64,000 bases of DNA from Xanthomonas sp. SI (GCF_014236855.1 NZ_CP051261.1:1054001-1118000); one strand, 5' to 3'. Shown: positions 17,229-28,670, counted from the stretch's first letter. Notes: generated from the sequence alone by a model not told the origin. Translations and numbers: made by a program.

Positions 17229-20003
17229 TCAGTCCAGTGCGGCATCCGGCGGCGCCATGCGCTGCAGCAGCCCGCGCTGCAGCGCGCTGGCCAGCGCCGC
17301 TTCGCGGGTGCCGGCTTCCAGTTTGCGGTACAGGTTCTTCAGGTGGAACTTGACCGTGTTTTCCGACAGCGCCAGGCGTCGCGCGATCTGCTTGTTCGCG
17401 TCGCCCTGCGCCAGCAGCGCCAGCACTTCCAGTTCGCGTTCGCTGAACAGGTCGGCGCCGCTGTCCTGGTCGTGGCGCAGCTTGTCCAGCAGCGCCTGGA
17501 TGGTCATCGCCAGCGTGGTGTTCGGCGCGGCCTGCGGATCCTGCTGGCGCGCCATGCGCAGCAGCGCCTTGCCCGGCACGCCCAGTTCCAGCAGGCATTG
17601 CCAGGCCTGGGTGCTGGCCACGTGCTGCAGCGCGTGGCGCAGATAGGGCAGGGCGGCGGCGGATTCGCCGCGGTCGTGCAGCACCAGCGCGATGCGCGCG
17701 CGCACTCGCGCCAGTTGCACCTGGTTGTCGGCGGCCACGCAGGCCGCCTCCACGCCTTGCAGTACCGCCAGCGCGGCGCGGGTGCGTCCGCCCAGGCGGT
17801 GCCAGCGGGCCAGGGCGAAGCCGAGCGCGGCGAGAAAGCGCCAATCCTGCGGCTGGCCCAGCGCGTGCGCGAACCGCGCTTCGCCGCCGGTGCGCGCGAC
17901 CAGTACGTCGATCGCCGGCGACGGTGGCTGGTCGAGCAGCACGTGCAGCCGCCAGGCCAGCGCCAGGTCGGCGAGCCGGCCCAGGTGCCGCGCGTGCGCG
18001 ATGCGGTCGATGTGGTCGAGCAGTTCCAGCGCAGCGCGGCCGCTGCGGTCGTGTTGTCGCGCCAGCACCAGCGCGGTCTCGTAGCCGGCGGCATAGATGT
18101 CCAGCCAGCCGTCGTGCTGCTCCAGGAAACCCAGCGCCGGCTGCAGGCAGTCGGCGGCCTCGTCGTAGCGGCCGTGCTCGCATTGCAGCTGTGCCAGCAG
18201 GCATTGGCTGACCGCCTGCAGGGTGGGATCGAGCTGCTGCTGGCGCTGGGCGATGGCTAGCGCCTGGCGGCAGGTGGCCTCGGCCCGCTCCAATTGGCCG
18301 CGGTAGTAGTGGCTCTGCGCCAGATGGATCAGCGCATAGCTGGCGCCGACCTCGCTGCCGCTGGCCTGCATCGCGCTGCCGGCCAGCTGCGCATAGCGCT
18401 CGGCGCCGGCGAAATCGGCGCGGCCCAGCGCGGTGGTGGCGCAGATACACCACAGCGTGCCGCGGCCCAGGCTGTCGTCCTCGTCCAGCGCCGCCGCCTG
18501 CGCGGCGATCTGCGCCAGTCCGCGCGGGTTGGCGCAGACCTGGTCGAGCAGGTCGCGCAGCAACGCCACCACCACCGTGTAGTCGCGCTCGAACGGCGCG
18601 CGCACCTGCTCGGGAAAATCGCGGAAGCGTTCCAGCAGGGTCTGCGCGTGCGCGAATTCGCCCAGCTTCATGTGCAGGTAGGCCTGGGTCAGGTTCAGCG
18701 CCGGCCGCTCGCCGATGCTGCTGCGCGGGAAGCGGCGCAGCAGCGCGCGGATCGGCGCGGTGCCGTGGCGCAGCAGCAACTGCCAGGTGCCGGCGCGGGC
18801 GATGCAGTCGGCGGCGCTGTCGATCGCGCCGCCGCGCACCGCATGCCGCACCGCTTCGGGCAACTGCCCGTGCGCGTCGAACCAGTGCGCGGCGCGCCGG
18901 TGCAGCTGCGGCGCCAGTCCGGGCGTGTCGCGTTCCAGCTGCTGGTACAGATAATCGGCGAACAGCGGATGGAAGCGGAACCATTCGTGCTCGCCGTCCA
19001 GCGCCACCAGCAGGCCCTGGAAGTGCGCCAGCCGCTCCAGCAGGCGGCCGCTGTCGTCGCGCTCGCGCACCGCATCGGCGAGCGCGGCGTTGAACCGTTC
19101 CAGCGGCGAGAGCTGCAGCAGCAATGCGCGCAAGGCTGGATCCAGGTCGTTGAGCACCTGTTCGGCCAGATACGCCGCCAGCTCGGCGGTGCGTCCGGAG
19201 AACCGGCCGAGGTCGTCGCGGCGGCGTTCGTCGCCGCCCAGCCACAGTCCGGCCAGTTGCAGCGCGACCGCCCAGCCCTCGGTCTGCCGGCGCAGTTGGC
19301 GGGCCATCGCCGCCGGCACCTGCGGTCCCAGCAGCGCCAGCGTCTCGGCGTCGTCTAGCGCCAGTTCGCGGGCGCCGATGCGTTCCAGCTGGCCTTGCAG
19401 CGCCCAGCGCGCCAATGGCAGCGCCGGCGCGCGCCGGGTCGCCAGCAGCAGGTGCAATTGGCCGCCGGCGTGTTCGACCAGCCGCGTCACCACCTCGTCG
19501 AGCGCGCTGGCGTGGCCGCGGTCGTAGTCGTCGAGGATCACCAGCAGGCGCCGCGGCGCGGCACGGATCGCGCGGATCAGCACCGGCAGGGTGCATGCCA
19601 CCTCCAGGTCCTGGCCCTGCTGCTGCAGCGCGGCCTGCAAGGACGCGCCGAGGTCGATCCCGGCACCGCGCGCGGCCAGCGCCAGGTAGGCGAGGAAACG
19701 CCCTGGATCGGCATCGTCCTCGTCCAGCGACAGCCACGCCACCGCGGCCTCGCCGCGCTCGCGCAGGCGCTGGTGCCATTGCCCGAGCAAGGTGGTCTTG
19801 CCGAAGCCGGGCGGCGCCAGCAACATGGTCAGCGGCAGCTCGGCGGCGCGGTCCAGGTGCTGCAGCAAGGCCTCGCGCGGCACCGCGGCCACGCGCGAGC
19901 GCGGCGGCGCCAGTTTGTCGGCCAGCACCCAGTCGGGCATGGCGGGACTGTCGTGCGCGGCCGCAGGAAAACGCGGATTCAACAGCGTGACAGGCTTGAG
20001 CAT
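17229..20003 (-). CDS. MalT-like large LuxR-family transcriptional activator (LAL/STAND ATPase)
   Basis: A 924-residue regulator. The N-terminal nucleotide-binding domain has Walker A APPGFGKT (residues 63-70) and Walker B LLVILDD (153-159). A middle of winged-helix and TPR-like helical repeats follows (about 330-840). The C-terminal LuxR helix-turn-helix (about 855-915) contains SERELEVLALLAQGDANKQIARRL and SENTVKFHLKNLYRKL. MalT-type proteins bind an inducer and ATP, oligomerise, and bind direct repeats upstream of target promoters. The direct repeats at 9583, 12525 and 21632 fit that mode, so these are its likely targets. A second possible start is Met22 (19940), whose MPDWVLADKLAPPR fits the family N-terminus well. 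Confidence 0.88.
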   Translation of the reverse strand: MLKPVTLLNPRFPAAAHDSPAMPDWVLADKLAPPRSRVAAVPREALLQHLDRAAELPLTMLLAPPGFGKTTLLGQWHQRLRERGEAAVAWLSLDEDDADPGRFLAYLALAARGAGIDLGASLQAALQQQGQDLEVACTLPVLIRAIRAAPRRLLVILDDYDRGHASALDEVVTRLVEHAGGQLHLLLATRRAPALPLARWALQGQLERIGARELALDDAETLALLGPQVPAAMARQLRRQTEGWAVALQLAGLWLGGDERRRDDLGRFSGRTAELAAYLAEQVLNDLDPALRALLLQLSPLERFNAALADAVRERDDSGRLLERLAHFQGLLVALDGEHEWFRFHPLFADYLYQQLERDTPGLAPQLHRRAAHWFDAHGQLPEAVRHAVRGGAIDSAADCIARAGTWQLLLRHGTAPIRALLRRFPRSSIGERPALNLTQAYLHMKLGEFAHAQTLLERFRDFPEQVRAPFERDYTVVVALLRDLLDQVCANPRGLAQIAAQAAALDEDDSLGRGTLWCICATTALGRADFAGAERYAQLAGSAMQASGSEVGASYALIHLAQSHYYRGQLERAEATCRQALAIAQRQQQLDPTLQAVSQCLLAQLQCEHGRYDEAADCLQPALGFLEQHDGWLDIYAAGYETALVLARQHDRSGRAALELLDHIDRIAHARHLGRLADLALAWRLHVLLDQPPSPAIDVLVARTGGEARFAHALGQPQDWRFLAALGFALARWHRLGGRTRAALAVLQGVEAACVAADNQVQLARVRARIALVLHDRGESAAALPYLRHALQHVASTQAWQCLLELGVPGKALLRMARQQDPQAAPNTTLAMTIQALLDKLRHDQDSGADLFSERELEVLALLAQGDANKQIARRLALSENTVKFHLKNLYRKLEAGTREAALASALQRGLLQRMAPPDAALD

Positions 20004-20179
20004 GTCGCCATGAGTGTCTGCAGCAGTCGCCCTCGCGCCCTCTGGCGGTTCGGGTGACGGTACGGAGTCGGCCGCGTGCCGGCTTGCCGCGCAGATCGCG
20101 GAAAGCTCGGGTGCGGCGCCGATTCCACGGGCCCCCGCCCTGATGCCGTCCGTTGGCCGTGAACGTTGAACTTATGACA

Positions 20180-20208
20180 CGGCCGCGACAAAAGCAAAGT
20201 CGCGACCG
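20180..20208. other. Hairpin in hemL-regulator interval
   Basis: CGGCCGCGAC and GTCGCGACCG form an inverted repeat with a 9-base loop (AAAAGCAAA), 17 bp beyond the hemL stop. It may be the 3'-end structure of hemL, though no T tract follows on the minus strand. The remainder of 20004-20224 shows no gene. Confidence 0.4.
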
Positions 20209-20224
20209 GCTGCTCAGTTTTCGT

Positions 20225-21517
<1,293 letters not shown>

Positions 21518-21631
21518 GGGGTGGGAATCCTTGGCGAGCTGGCCGGGCCGATGGGCCGGGCGCGGAGCGATGCCGCCTATTGTCGCGGCTGCCGCCTGCA
21601 CGTGCCATGTCGCCCGCCGTCTGGACGCCTA

Positions 21632-21696
21632 CCTACCCGCCCGCCACGCACCTACCCGCCACGGCCGGCTCCGTCGTGTGATCCGCTGCCTAGTAT
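21632..21696 (+). promoter_or_regulatory. Direct-repeat activator promoter P3 (receptor 2)
   Basis: CCTACCCGCC at 21632 and again at 21651 are 19 bp apart. TAGTAT starts at 21691, 40 bp after the second copy, as in P1 and P2. The leader to the receptor start would be about 150 nt. Both copies are perfect here, so this may be the strongest of the three sites. Confidence 0.72.
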
Positions 21697-21852
21697 CGAA
21701 ACGTCCAGGGGCGCACGGCCCGATCGCCGACAGCGAGCGGCCGTGCGATGGGCGGAGTTTGCACAGGGTTCGCGGGGCGCGCCATCGGCCATTGGCGTCG
21801 CACCTGCATTTTTCGTTGGGTTGCCAACGATCTTCATCTTCGGGGAGAGAGC

Positions 21853-24800
21853 ATGCACCGTACGATCCGCAAGAGCGCCTTGGCGCTCGCGTTGGCGCTT
21901 GCCGCCGGCAATGGCTATGCGCAGTCCACCACCGGCAGCATCGTCGGCAGCGTGCCGCCCGGCGCCGGCGAAAGCAGCGTGCTGATCACCAACACCAGCG
22001 GCTTCAGCCGCGAGGTCAAGGTGGACGAACGCGGCCGCTACGCGCAGGGCAATCTGCCGCTGGGCACCTACACGGTCACGCTCAAGCGCGACGGCCAGGT
22101 GGTGGAGACGCGCGAGAACATCAGCCTGGTGGTCGGCGCCGGCACCGAAGTCGGCTTCGGCGGCCCAGCGCAGACGCTGGATGCGGTGAACGTGGTGGCC
22201 GGCAACGTGGCCAGGATCGACGTGGCCAGCGTCGACAGCCGCACCGTGATCACCGCCGAGCAACTGGCGGTGCTGCCGCTGGGCCGCAGCGCCGAGGCCA
22301 TCGCCTTGCTGGCGCCGGGCGTGGTCGCCAACAGCGGCGGCTACGACAACGGCCCGCTCGGCGGTTCGCTGGCCAGCTTCGGCGGCTCGGCGGCGAGCGA
22401 GAACGCGTATTACCTCAACGGCTTCAACACCACCGATCCGGCCAGCAGCCTGGGCGGGCTGACCCTGCCGTACGGCGCGATCGACCAGCAGGAAATCTTC
22501 ACCGGCGGCTACGGCGCGCAATACGGCCGTTCCAACGGCGGCGTGATCAGCCAGGTCGGCAAGCGCGGCAGCAACGACTGGCACTTCGGCGCGGCGGTGA
22601 TCTGGCAGCCGGACAGCCTCAGCGCCCGGCAGAGCGACCTGTATTTCCGCAAGGACAGCGTGTACTGGGATCCGAACAACGCCAAGTACACCGCCGGCAA
22701 CTACATGCCGCTGAGCGAGACCAAGGCCGATCAGACCACCTACAGCGCCTACCTCGGCGGCCCGCTGGTGCAGGACCGGTTGTTCTTCTTCCTGGCGCTG
22801 GAGCAGGTCGATTCCAGCGGCACCCGCGTCGCCGATGCGCGCGTCACCTCCGGCGGCATCTCCGGTTCGCCGTGGACCCGCTACGACTACAAGCAGACCC
22901 GCGCCTACGCCAAGATCGACTGGCAGATCAGCGACAACCACCTGCTCGAATTCACCGGCGCGCAGGACAAGGCGCGCACCAACGGCAACATCTACGGCTA
23001 CGACTACGTCAACCGCGAGGTCGGCAGCTACAAGGGCCGCGAAGGCAAGAACGAGTTCGGCCCGACCCTGTTTCTGGGCAAGTACACCGGCTATTTCGGC
23101 GACAACCTCACCTTGACCGCGCTGTACGGCAAGGAGAGCCTGCCCAACAAGCTCACCGCGATCGGCTACGACGCCGGCAACGGTCCGTTCCTCAACAGCG
23201 TCGCCAACCAGAATCCGGCCTATACCGGCGGCACCGCGATCGGCAATGCGCAGACGGTGGTCTCGATCACCGATCCGGACCGCGAGTACAAGAAGGACAA
23301 CCTGCGCCTGAATCTCAATTGGCGCCTCGGCGCGCACAGCATCGATTTCGGCATCGACAACCAGAAGAGCGAGGCGATCAACATCGGCTCGTACAAGTCC
23401 GGCCCCGGCTATGCCTGGACCTACGGCTACACCCCGGACCCGTACGGCCTCAACAGCGGCGGCCAGGTCAGCGGCTCGGTGGCCGAGGACGGCAGCATCG
23501 GCGTGCCCAGCCCGGGCCTGGCCGATCCCACCTACGGCAGCGGCGGCTACTACGTCACCCAGGACATCGACACCAACCTGTATTCCTACGACGCCAAGCA
23601 GACCGCGTACTACGTCGAAGACCATTGGCAGGCCACCGACAGATTGATGCTCTCGCTCGGCGTGCGCAACGACAGCTTCACCAACTACACCCCGTTCGGC
23701 CAGGCCTACATCGAGCTGAAGAACCAGTGGGCGCCGCGGCTGGGCTTCAGCTGGGACGTCCACGGCGATTCCAGCCTGAAGGTGTACGGCAACATCGGCC
23801 GCTACTACCTCGGCCTGCCGCTGTCGCCGGCGGGCCTGTTCACCCCAGCGGTGTCCACCAGCACCTACTACACCTACAGCGGCATCAACGCCGACGGCAC
23901 GCCGATCCTGGCCACCCAGCTGGCGCCGCCGGTGTCGGCCAATTCGCGCTTCGGCCGGCTCGCCGACGTGCGCACCGCGGTGGTCGAGGACATCAAGGGC
24001 GAGAACCAGGACGAGGTCATTCTCGGCTTCACCACGGTGTTGCCGAACGACTGGGTGTTCGGCGTGCGCGGCACCCACCGCCGGCTCAACGACGGCATCG
24101 ACGACACCAACCTGGACAACTCCAACGCGGGCCTGGTGGCCGCGGCGGCCGCGGCGGGCGTGGACATCGACTGGACCAAGAACGCCAGCGCGGCGCTGGT
24201 CAATCCGGGCAAGACCAATACCTACCGGGTGGTCGGGACCGACGGCCAGGTGCACGCGTTGACCGTGACCCGCGAGCAGGGCGGCTACCCCGAATTCAAG
24301 CGCCGTTATTCGGCGCTGGAATTCAACCTGGAGCGTCCGTTCGACGGCCGCTGGTACACCAAGATGAGCTACGTGTGGTCGCACAGTTACGGCACCACCG
24401 AAGGCCAGCTGCGTTCGGACCTGTGGCGCACCGGCGGCGCGCTGGGCAGCTGGCGACCTCGACCACGCAGAGCTGGGACCACGCGGCGCTGATGGAGAAC
24501 TTCAACGGCAACCAGTCCAACGACCGCCGCCATCAGCTGAAGGCGTACGGCTTCTACCAGCTGACCGAGGAGTGGGGCACGTCCGCAAACCTGAGCCTGA
24601 TTTCCGGCGCGCCACGGCCGTGCCTGGGCTATTACTACGGCAGCAACTACGACGCCGGCGACCGCGACCCGGCCGGCTACGCCAATCCCAGTATCACCGG
24701 CGGCCCGTACCACTTCTGCTACAACCCGGCCACCGGCACCGGCGAAGCGTCGCCGCCGGGATCGCACGGCAACCTGAGCTGGGTGGCGCAGCTCGACCTG

Positions 24801-25001
24801 GGCCTGACCTACAAGCCGAAGTTCGCCGAAGGCAAACTGGCGCTGAGCCTGGACGTGTTCAACGTCACCAACCGGCAGACGGTGACCAACGTCTATCCGT
24901 TCTCCGAATTGAATCCGGGCGAAGTCAATCCGCTATGGAACCAGGCGGTGGCGTACCAGGCGCCGCGCTCGGCCCGGGTGACGCTGAGCTACGACTTCTG
25001 A
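21853..25001 (+). pseudogene. TonB-dependent receptor 2 (Oar-like), interrupted by a frameshift
   Basis: The gene starts with a signal peptide (MHRTIRKSALALALALAAG, cleavage near GYAQ). A carboxypeptidase-regulatory-like Ig-type domain follows (about residues 25-100, STTGSIVGSV to GTYTVTLKRDGQ), then a plug and a barrel of the Oar-like class. The reading frame is intact to about 24453 (SDLWRTGGALG). It then goes out of frame and stops at 24492. The missing C-terminus continues in another frame as GQLATSTTQSWDH to the barrel end VTLSYDF at 25001. Loss of one base near 24444-24456, for example in a GGCCAG site that now reads GGCAG, would explain this. Repaired length is about 1049 residues. It may be a recent inactivation or a sequencing error. 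Confidence 0.82.
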
Positions 25002-25019
25002 GCGCGCATGGTTCTAAAG

Positions 25020-25290
25020 CCCCTCTCCCCCCGGGAGAGGGGTTGGGGTGAGGGTACGTGCGCGAAGCGCCTCGCCGAGTTGGATGCACGAGGCTTCGCC
25101 CGTACCCTCATCCGCCCCTGCGGGGCACCTTCTCCCGAGGGGAGAAGGGAAGAGTCAAAGCCCCTCTCCCACCGGGAGAGGGGTTGGGGTGAGGGTACGG
25201 CGCGAAGCGTCTCGCAGAGTTTGGGGCACGAGGCTGCGCCCGTACCCTCATCCGGCCCTGCGGGCCACCTTCTCCCGATGGGAGAAGGAA
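25020..25290. repeat. Tandemly duplicated 130-bp palindromic element
   Basis: Two units, 25020-25150 and 25161-25290, lie 141 bp apart. Each begins CCCCTCTCC, continues through GGGGTTGGGGTGAGGGTACG, passes a short variable centre rich in GCGAAGCG, and returns as CGTACCCTCATCC to a TTCTCCC/GGGAGAAGG hairpin. Each unit is thus largely self-complementary. The pair fills the space between the convergent receptor 2 and thiE genes. A half-unit is found at 12440. Confidence 0.8.
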
Positions 25291-25300
25291 CAGCCGCGGC

Positions 25301-25924
25301 TCAGTCGAAGCAGGCGCGGTACGCAGCCAGGGCTGCGCGCGGATCCTCGGCGTCGAACACGCCGCTGATCACCGCCAGCAGGTCGGCGCCGGCGGCGACC
25401 AGGGCGCGGCCGTTGTCGGGGCTCACCCCGCCGATCGCCACCCGCGGCAATCCCAGCGCCGCGGCATCGCGCAGCAGGCCGGGGTCGGCGCGGCGCGTGG
25501 TCACTTTGCTGCGGGTGGGGAAGAACGCGCCGAAAGCAACATAGCTGGCGCCGGCCGCGGCGGCGGTGCGGGCCAGCGCGAGGTCGTCGTAGCACGAGGC
25601 GCCGATCAGGGCGCCGGCACCGAGCGCAGCGCGCGCGGCGGCCAGGTCGCCGTCGTCTTCGCCCAGGTGCACGCCGGCGGCGCCGACCGCCTGCGCCAGG
25701 GCCACATCGTCGTTGACGATCAGCGGCACCCCGGCCTGCGCGCACAGTGCCTGCAGCGCCGTCGCCTGGGCCAGGCGCTGCGCCGCGTCGGCGCGCTTGT
25801 TGCGGTACTGCAGCCAGGTCGGGCCGTGGCCGAGCAGCGGCGCCACGCGCGCCAGCAGGCGTTCGCCGTCGGCCTCGTCGGGCGTGATCAGGTAGACGCC
25901 GCGAGGCGGCGGTGATGCATTCAT
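25301..25924 (-). CDS. thiE: Thiamine-phosphate synthase
   Basis: A 207-residue TIM-barrel enzyme joining the hydroxymethylpyrimidine and thiazole moieties to thiamine phosphate. Diagnostic motifs are [10 protein letters not shown] (residues about 36-45), [41 protein letters not shown] and [10 protein letters not shown]. The start [14 protein letters not shown] was chosen to fit the family length; the upstream extension is unlikely because it overlaps the divergent rubredoxin promoter region. No TPP riboswitch could be recognised in the 74 bp upstream. Confidence 0.93.
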   Translation of the reverse strand: MNASPPPRGVYLITPDEADGERLLARVAPLLGHGPTWLQYRNKRADAAQRLAQATALQALCAQAGVPLIVNDDVALAQAVGAAGVHLGEDDGDLAAARAALGAGALIGASCYDDLALARTAAAAGASYVAFGAFFPTRSKVTTRRADPGLLRDAAALGLPRVAIGGVSPDNGRALVAAGADLLAVISGVFDAEDPRAALAAYRACFD

Positions 25925-25998
25925 GGAGGAGCCTTCCGGTGTGCAGGCGAGGGTGGGACAATGCCCTCCCGTTCGGCCCGTAGACCCGCGATTATCCA

Positions 25999-26190
25999 AT
26001 GAGCGATGCCACTGCCACCACCTACCGCGCCTGGATGTGCGTCGTCTGCGGCTTCATCTACAAGGAAATCGACGGCCTGCCGGAAGAGGGCATCGCCCCC
26101 GGCACCCGCTGGGAAGACGTGCCCGACACCTGGACCTGCCCGGACTGCGGCGTGACCAAGGACGATTTCGAGATGGTGGAGATGGACTGA
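25999..26190 (+). CDS. Rubredoxin
   Basis: A 63-residue iron protein with the two Cys pairs of a FeS4 site: CVVCGF (Cys14, Cys17) and [11 protein letters not shown] (Cys47, Cys50). [25 protein letters not shown] is the usual loop between them. It is a soluble one-electron carrier; in these bacteria it often serves hydroxylases or rubredoxin reductases encoded elsewhere. It is divergent from thiE with 74 bp between, and is followed by a repeat element. Confidence 0.95.
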   Translation: MSDATATTYRAWMCVVCGFIYKEIDGLPEEGIAPGTRWEDVPDTWTCPDCGVTKDDFEMVEMD

Positions 26191-26199
26191 TTGAAGGCC

Positions 26200-26401
26200 G
26201 GGATTTGGGATTCGGCATTGGGGATTCGCAAAAGCGGCCTCGGCGGTTATCCGGCGATTGCTTCGGCCTGTAGGAGTGGCTTTAATTCCGGCGCATGCCG
26301 ATAAACCAGGTCGGAGTTGAACCGTCCCACAGGACGCGGCGAATCCGCAGCCACCGCCGAACCGGCCTTTGCGAATCCCCAATCCCAAATCCCCAATCCC
26401 G
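26200..26401. repeat. Heptamer inverted element with nested REP pair
   Basis: GGGATTTGGGATTCGGCATT-type heptamers (26200-26229) and their inverted counterpart (26372-26401) enclose a degenerate REP inverted pair (26269-26333). The inner flanks are also complementary (GCAAAAGCGG near the left arm, CCGGCCTTTGC near the right). The whole 200-bp interval can fold as one long hairpin between rubredoxin and the convergent SirB1-like gene. Confidence 0.8.
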
Positions 26402-26405
26402 GCCC

Positions 26406-27251
26406 TCAATGCATCCGCTGCGCGCGCGCGCTCAGTTCCACCAGGCGTTCGCGGATCGGCAGCACGTCGTTGGCTTCCGGGTTCAGTTGCAGGTAGCGGC
26501 CCAGGTCGCGGCGCGCGCCGGGGACATAGTCCATCTGCAGGTAGGCCAGGCCGCGGTCGCGCAGGGCTTCGGGCTGGTCGGGCATCAGTTTGAGTACGCG
26601 GTCGGCGCTGCGCGCGGCGCGGTCCCACTCGTCGCGTTCGGCGTAGACGCCGTGCAGGTTGCGCAGCACCCGGGTCAGGATCGCGCGGTGCGGCGCCGGG
26701 TCCAGGATCTGCAGCAGCGCGCGGTCGTCCGGGGTCTCGCCGCCCAGGTGCGGACGCGCGCGTTCGCGAAGTTCTTCCACCGCCAGCGGGCGGCCGCCGT
26801 TGAACGGGTCCATCACCAGCAGGCCGTCGTCCACCGGCAGACGCACCAGGAAGTGCCCGGGGAAGGACACGCCGTCGAGCGGGATGTCCAGCCGCCGCGC
26901 CACTTCCATCTGCACCAGCGCCAGCGAGATCGGATTGCCGAGGCGGCGCTCGAACACCTCGTTCATGTAGCTGTTGCGCGGGTCGTAGTACTCGTCGTGG
27001 TTGCCGCTGTAGCCGAGTTCTTCGAACAGGTGGCGGTTGATCGCGGCCATCTTCAGCGGCCACGGCTCGATCATCGCCACTTCGTGGCGCAGATGCTCGG
27101 CGTGGTTCTGCGCCAGCGTGTCGTAGTGCTCGGCATCCAGTTCCGGATACTCGTCGCGGGCGATCAGCAGCGCGGTGGCCAGCAGCGGCAGCGCATCGTC
27201 GTCCAGCGCGGCCAGGGTGTTCCAGCTCGGCAATGTCAGTCGGTCGACCAT
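26406..27251 (-). CDS. SirB1-family transglutaminase-like protein with TPR tail
   Basis: A 281-residue cytoplasmic protein. The N-terminal two thirds match the SirB1/transglutaminase-like family. Conserved blocks are YYDPRNSYMNEVFERRLGNPISL and VSFPGHFLVRL. The C-terminal part (about residues 195-270) has TPR-like helices (RADRVLKLMPDQPEALRDRG). A cysteine is not seen at the usual protease position, so an enzymatic role is doubtful. Function is unknown. The start MVDRLTLPSW fits the domain. It is followed downstream by a repeat and preceded by the DUF192 gene, 107 bp away on the same strand. Confidence 0.83.
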   Translation of the reverse strand: MVDRLTLPSWNTLAALDDDALPLLATALLIARDEYPELDAEHYDTLAQNHAEHLRHEVAMIEPWPLKMAAINRHLFEELGYSGNHDEYYDPRNSYMNEVFERRLGNPISLALVQMEVARRLDIPLDGVSFPGHFLVRLPVDDGLLVMDPFNGGRPLAVEELRERARPHLGGETPDDRALLQILDPAPHRAILTRVLRNLHGVYAERDEWDRAARSADRVLKLMPDQPEALRDRGLAYLQMDYVPGARRDLGRYLQLNPEANDVLPIRERLVELSARAQRMH

Positions 27252-27358
27252 GGCCCAAGACTGGCCGCAAAGTGCGACGCGATCAAGTCCGGGGGTTCCC
27301 GACAGCGGTGTCGGGTTCAGCGCCACAGCGGCGGCGCTTTTCCCGACGCCGGCGCGGC

Positions 27359-27808
27359 TCAGCGGGCCTTGGGGATGCCCGGGTCGAAGCTCAGTTCGGC
27401 GCCGTCCTGCAGCTGGAGTTGCGCGGCCTGGCCGGCATTGAGTTCCAGCACGTAGCGCGCCGGGGCGTTGCTGGGATACGGCGGGCAGGCGTTGCCGGCC
27501 GAGCACGGCGGCACGTCGCGCTGCTGCGCCACCAGCTTGCGCTGGGTGTCGAAGTACAGGATGTCCAGCGCGATCTTGGTGTTCTTCATCCAGTACGCCT
27601 GCGGTTCCTCGCGGTCGTGGATGAACAGCATGCCGTGGTCGGCGTCCATCTGGTCGCGGAACATCAGCCCGCGCGCGCGGGTCGCATCGTCCTGGGCCAG
27701 CTCGACCTGATAGCGGTGCCCGGCCAGTTCCACCCAATGGCCACCGGCGCTGGCGCAGCCGCTGAGGGTCAGCAGGACGAGGACGAACAGGGCGCGGAAC
27801 AGGGACAT
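27359..27808 (-). CDS. DUF192 lipoprotein/secreted protein
   Basis: A 149-residue protein with an N-terminal signal and lipobox-like LTLSGC (Cys18), so it is probably anchored in a membrane facing the periplasm. The DUF192 core is recognisable from LAQDDATRARGLMFRDQMDADHGMLFIHD, the AYWMKNTKIALDILYFD block and the end PARYVLELNAGQA. DUF192 proteins are widespread with unknown function. MSLFRALF was taken as start because it opens the signal peptide. The upstream part of the frame is repeat-derived sequence. Confidence 0.88.
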   Translation of the reverse strand: MSLFRALFVLVLLTLSGCASAGGHWVELAGHRYQVELAQDDATRARGLMFRDQMDADHGMLFIHDREEPQAYWMKNTKIALDILYFDTQRKLVAQQRDVPPCSAGNACPPYPSNAPARYVLELNAGQAAQLQLQDGAELSFDPGIPKAR

Positions 27809-27875
27809 GGCGGTGCCGGGGAAGGTGGGATCAGCGCGCACCTTGTTGCATGGTGGGTGGCGAGTCAATAGAGCC

Positions 27876-28001
27876 GGGATTCGGGATTGGGGATTGGGGA
27901 TTCGTAAGAGCGGGGAGCTGCGGCCGGAGGTGCTTTCGGCTTTTGCGAATCCCCAATCCCCAATCCCCAATCCCTAATCCCGAATCCCGAATCCCGAATC
28001 C
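27876..28001. repeat. Inverted heptamer-repeat element
   Basis: Forward GGGATTCG/GGGATTGG heptamers at 27876-27904 and a longer inverted array at 27946-28001 (about eight heptamers), with about 40 bp between. It lies just after the rpiA stop codon, between rpiA and the DUF192 gene. This is the longest array of this family in the window. Confidence 0.85.
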
Positions 28002-28010
28002 CCGCGCGTC

Positions 28011-28658
28011 CTACAGGACGCGCGGCGGCTCGCCACCGACGATCACCACGTCGGCCGGGCGGCGCGCGAACAGGCCGACGCAGACCACGCCGGGGATCTG
28101 GTTCAGTTCGCGCTCCAGCGCCACCGGATCGGTGATGCCGAGGTTGTGTACGTCGAGCACCACGTTGCCGTTGTCGGTGACCACGCCGTCGCGCCACACC
28201 GGCTGGCCGCCGGTGCGCGCCAGGATCTCGCGCGCGACCAGGCTGCGCGCCATCGGGATCACCTCGATCGGCAGCGGGAACGCACCCAGCGTCCGCACCT
28301 GCTTGCTCGGGTCGATGATGCAGACGAAGCGCTCGCTGGCCTCGGCGATGATCTTCTCGCGGGTCAGCGCCGCGCCGCCGCCCTTGATCAGGCAGCGGTT
28401 CGCATCGCACTCGTCGGCGCCGTCCACGTACAGCGACAGGTTGCCGGTGTGGTTCAGCTCCAGCACCTCGATGCCGTGCTGGCGCAGGCGCGCAGTGCTC
28501 TGCTCGGAGCTGGACACCGCACCCTTGATGCGATGGCCGATGCGGCCCAGCGCATCGATGAAGTAGGCCACGGTGGAGCCGGTGCCGACGCCGACGATCA
28601 TGCCGTCTTCGACGTATTCGATGGCTTTTTCGGCGGCCAGGCGCTTGCTTTCGGACAT
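28011..28658 (-). CDS. rpiA: Ribose-5-phosphate isomerase A
   Basis: A 215-residue cytoplasmic isomerase that interconverts ribose-5-phosphate and ribulose-5-phosphate in the pentose phosphate pathway. Motifs are [16 protein letters not shown] (phosphate loop), [19 protein letters not shown] (catalytic Asp) and [14 protein letters not shown] (Lys). The length matches the family. It is flanked on both sides by heptamer elements, so it is likely transcribed alone. Confidence 0.96.
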   Translation of the reverse strand: MSESKRLAAEKAIEYVEDGMIVGVGTGSTVAYFIDALGRIGHRIKGAVSSSEQSTARLRQHGIEVLELNHTGNLSLYVDGADECDANRCLIKGGGAALTREKIIAEASERFVCIIDPSKQVRTLGAFPLPIEVIPMARSLVAREILARTGGQPVWRDGVVTDNGNVVLDVHNLGITDPVALERELNQIPGVVCVGLFARRPADVVIVGGEPPRVL

Positions 28659-28670
28659 TGGTAAGGGCTC

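Noticed and set aside
25925..25998. TPP riboswitch before thiE
   Set aside because: The gap is only 74 bp and lacks the conserved CTGAGA and other thi-box elements.
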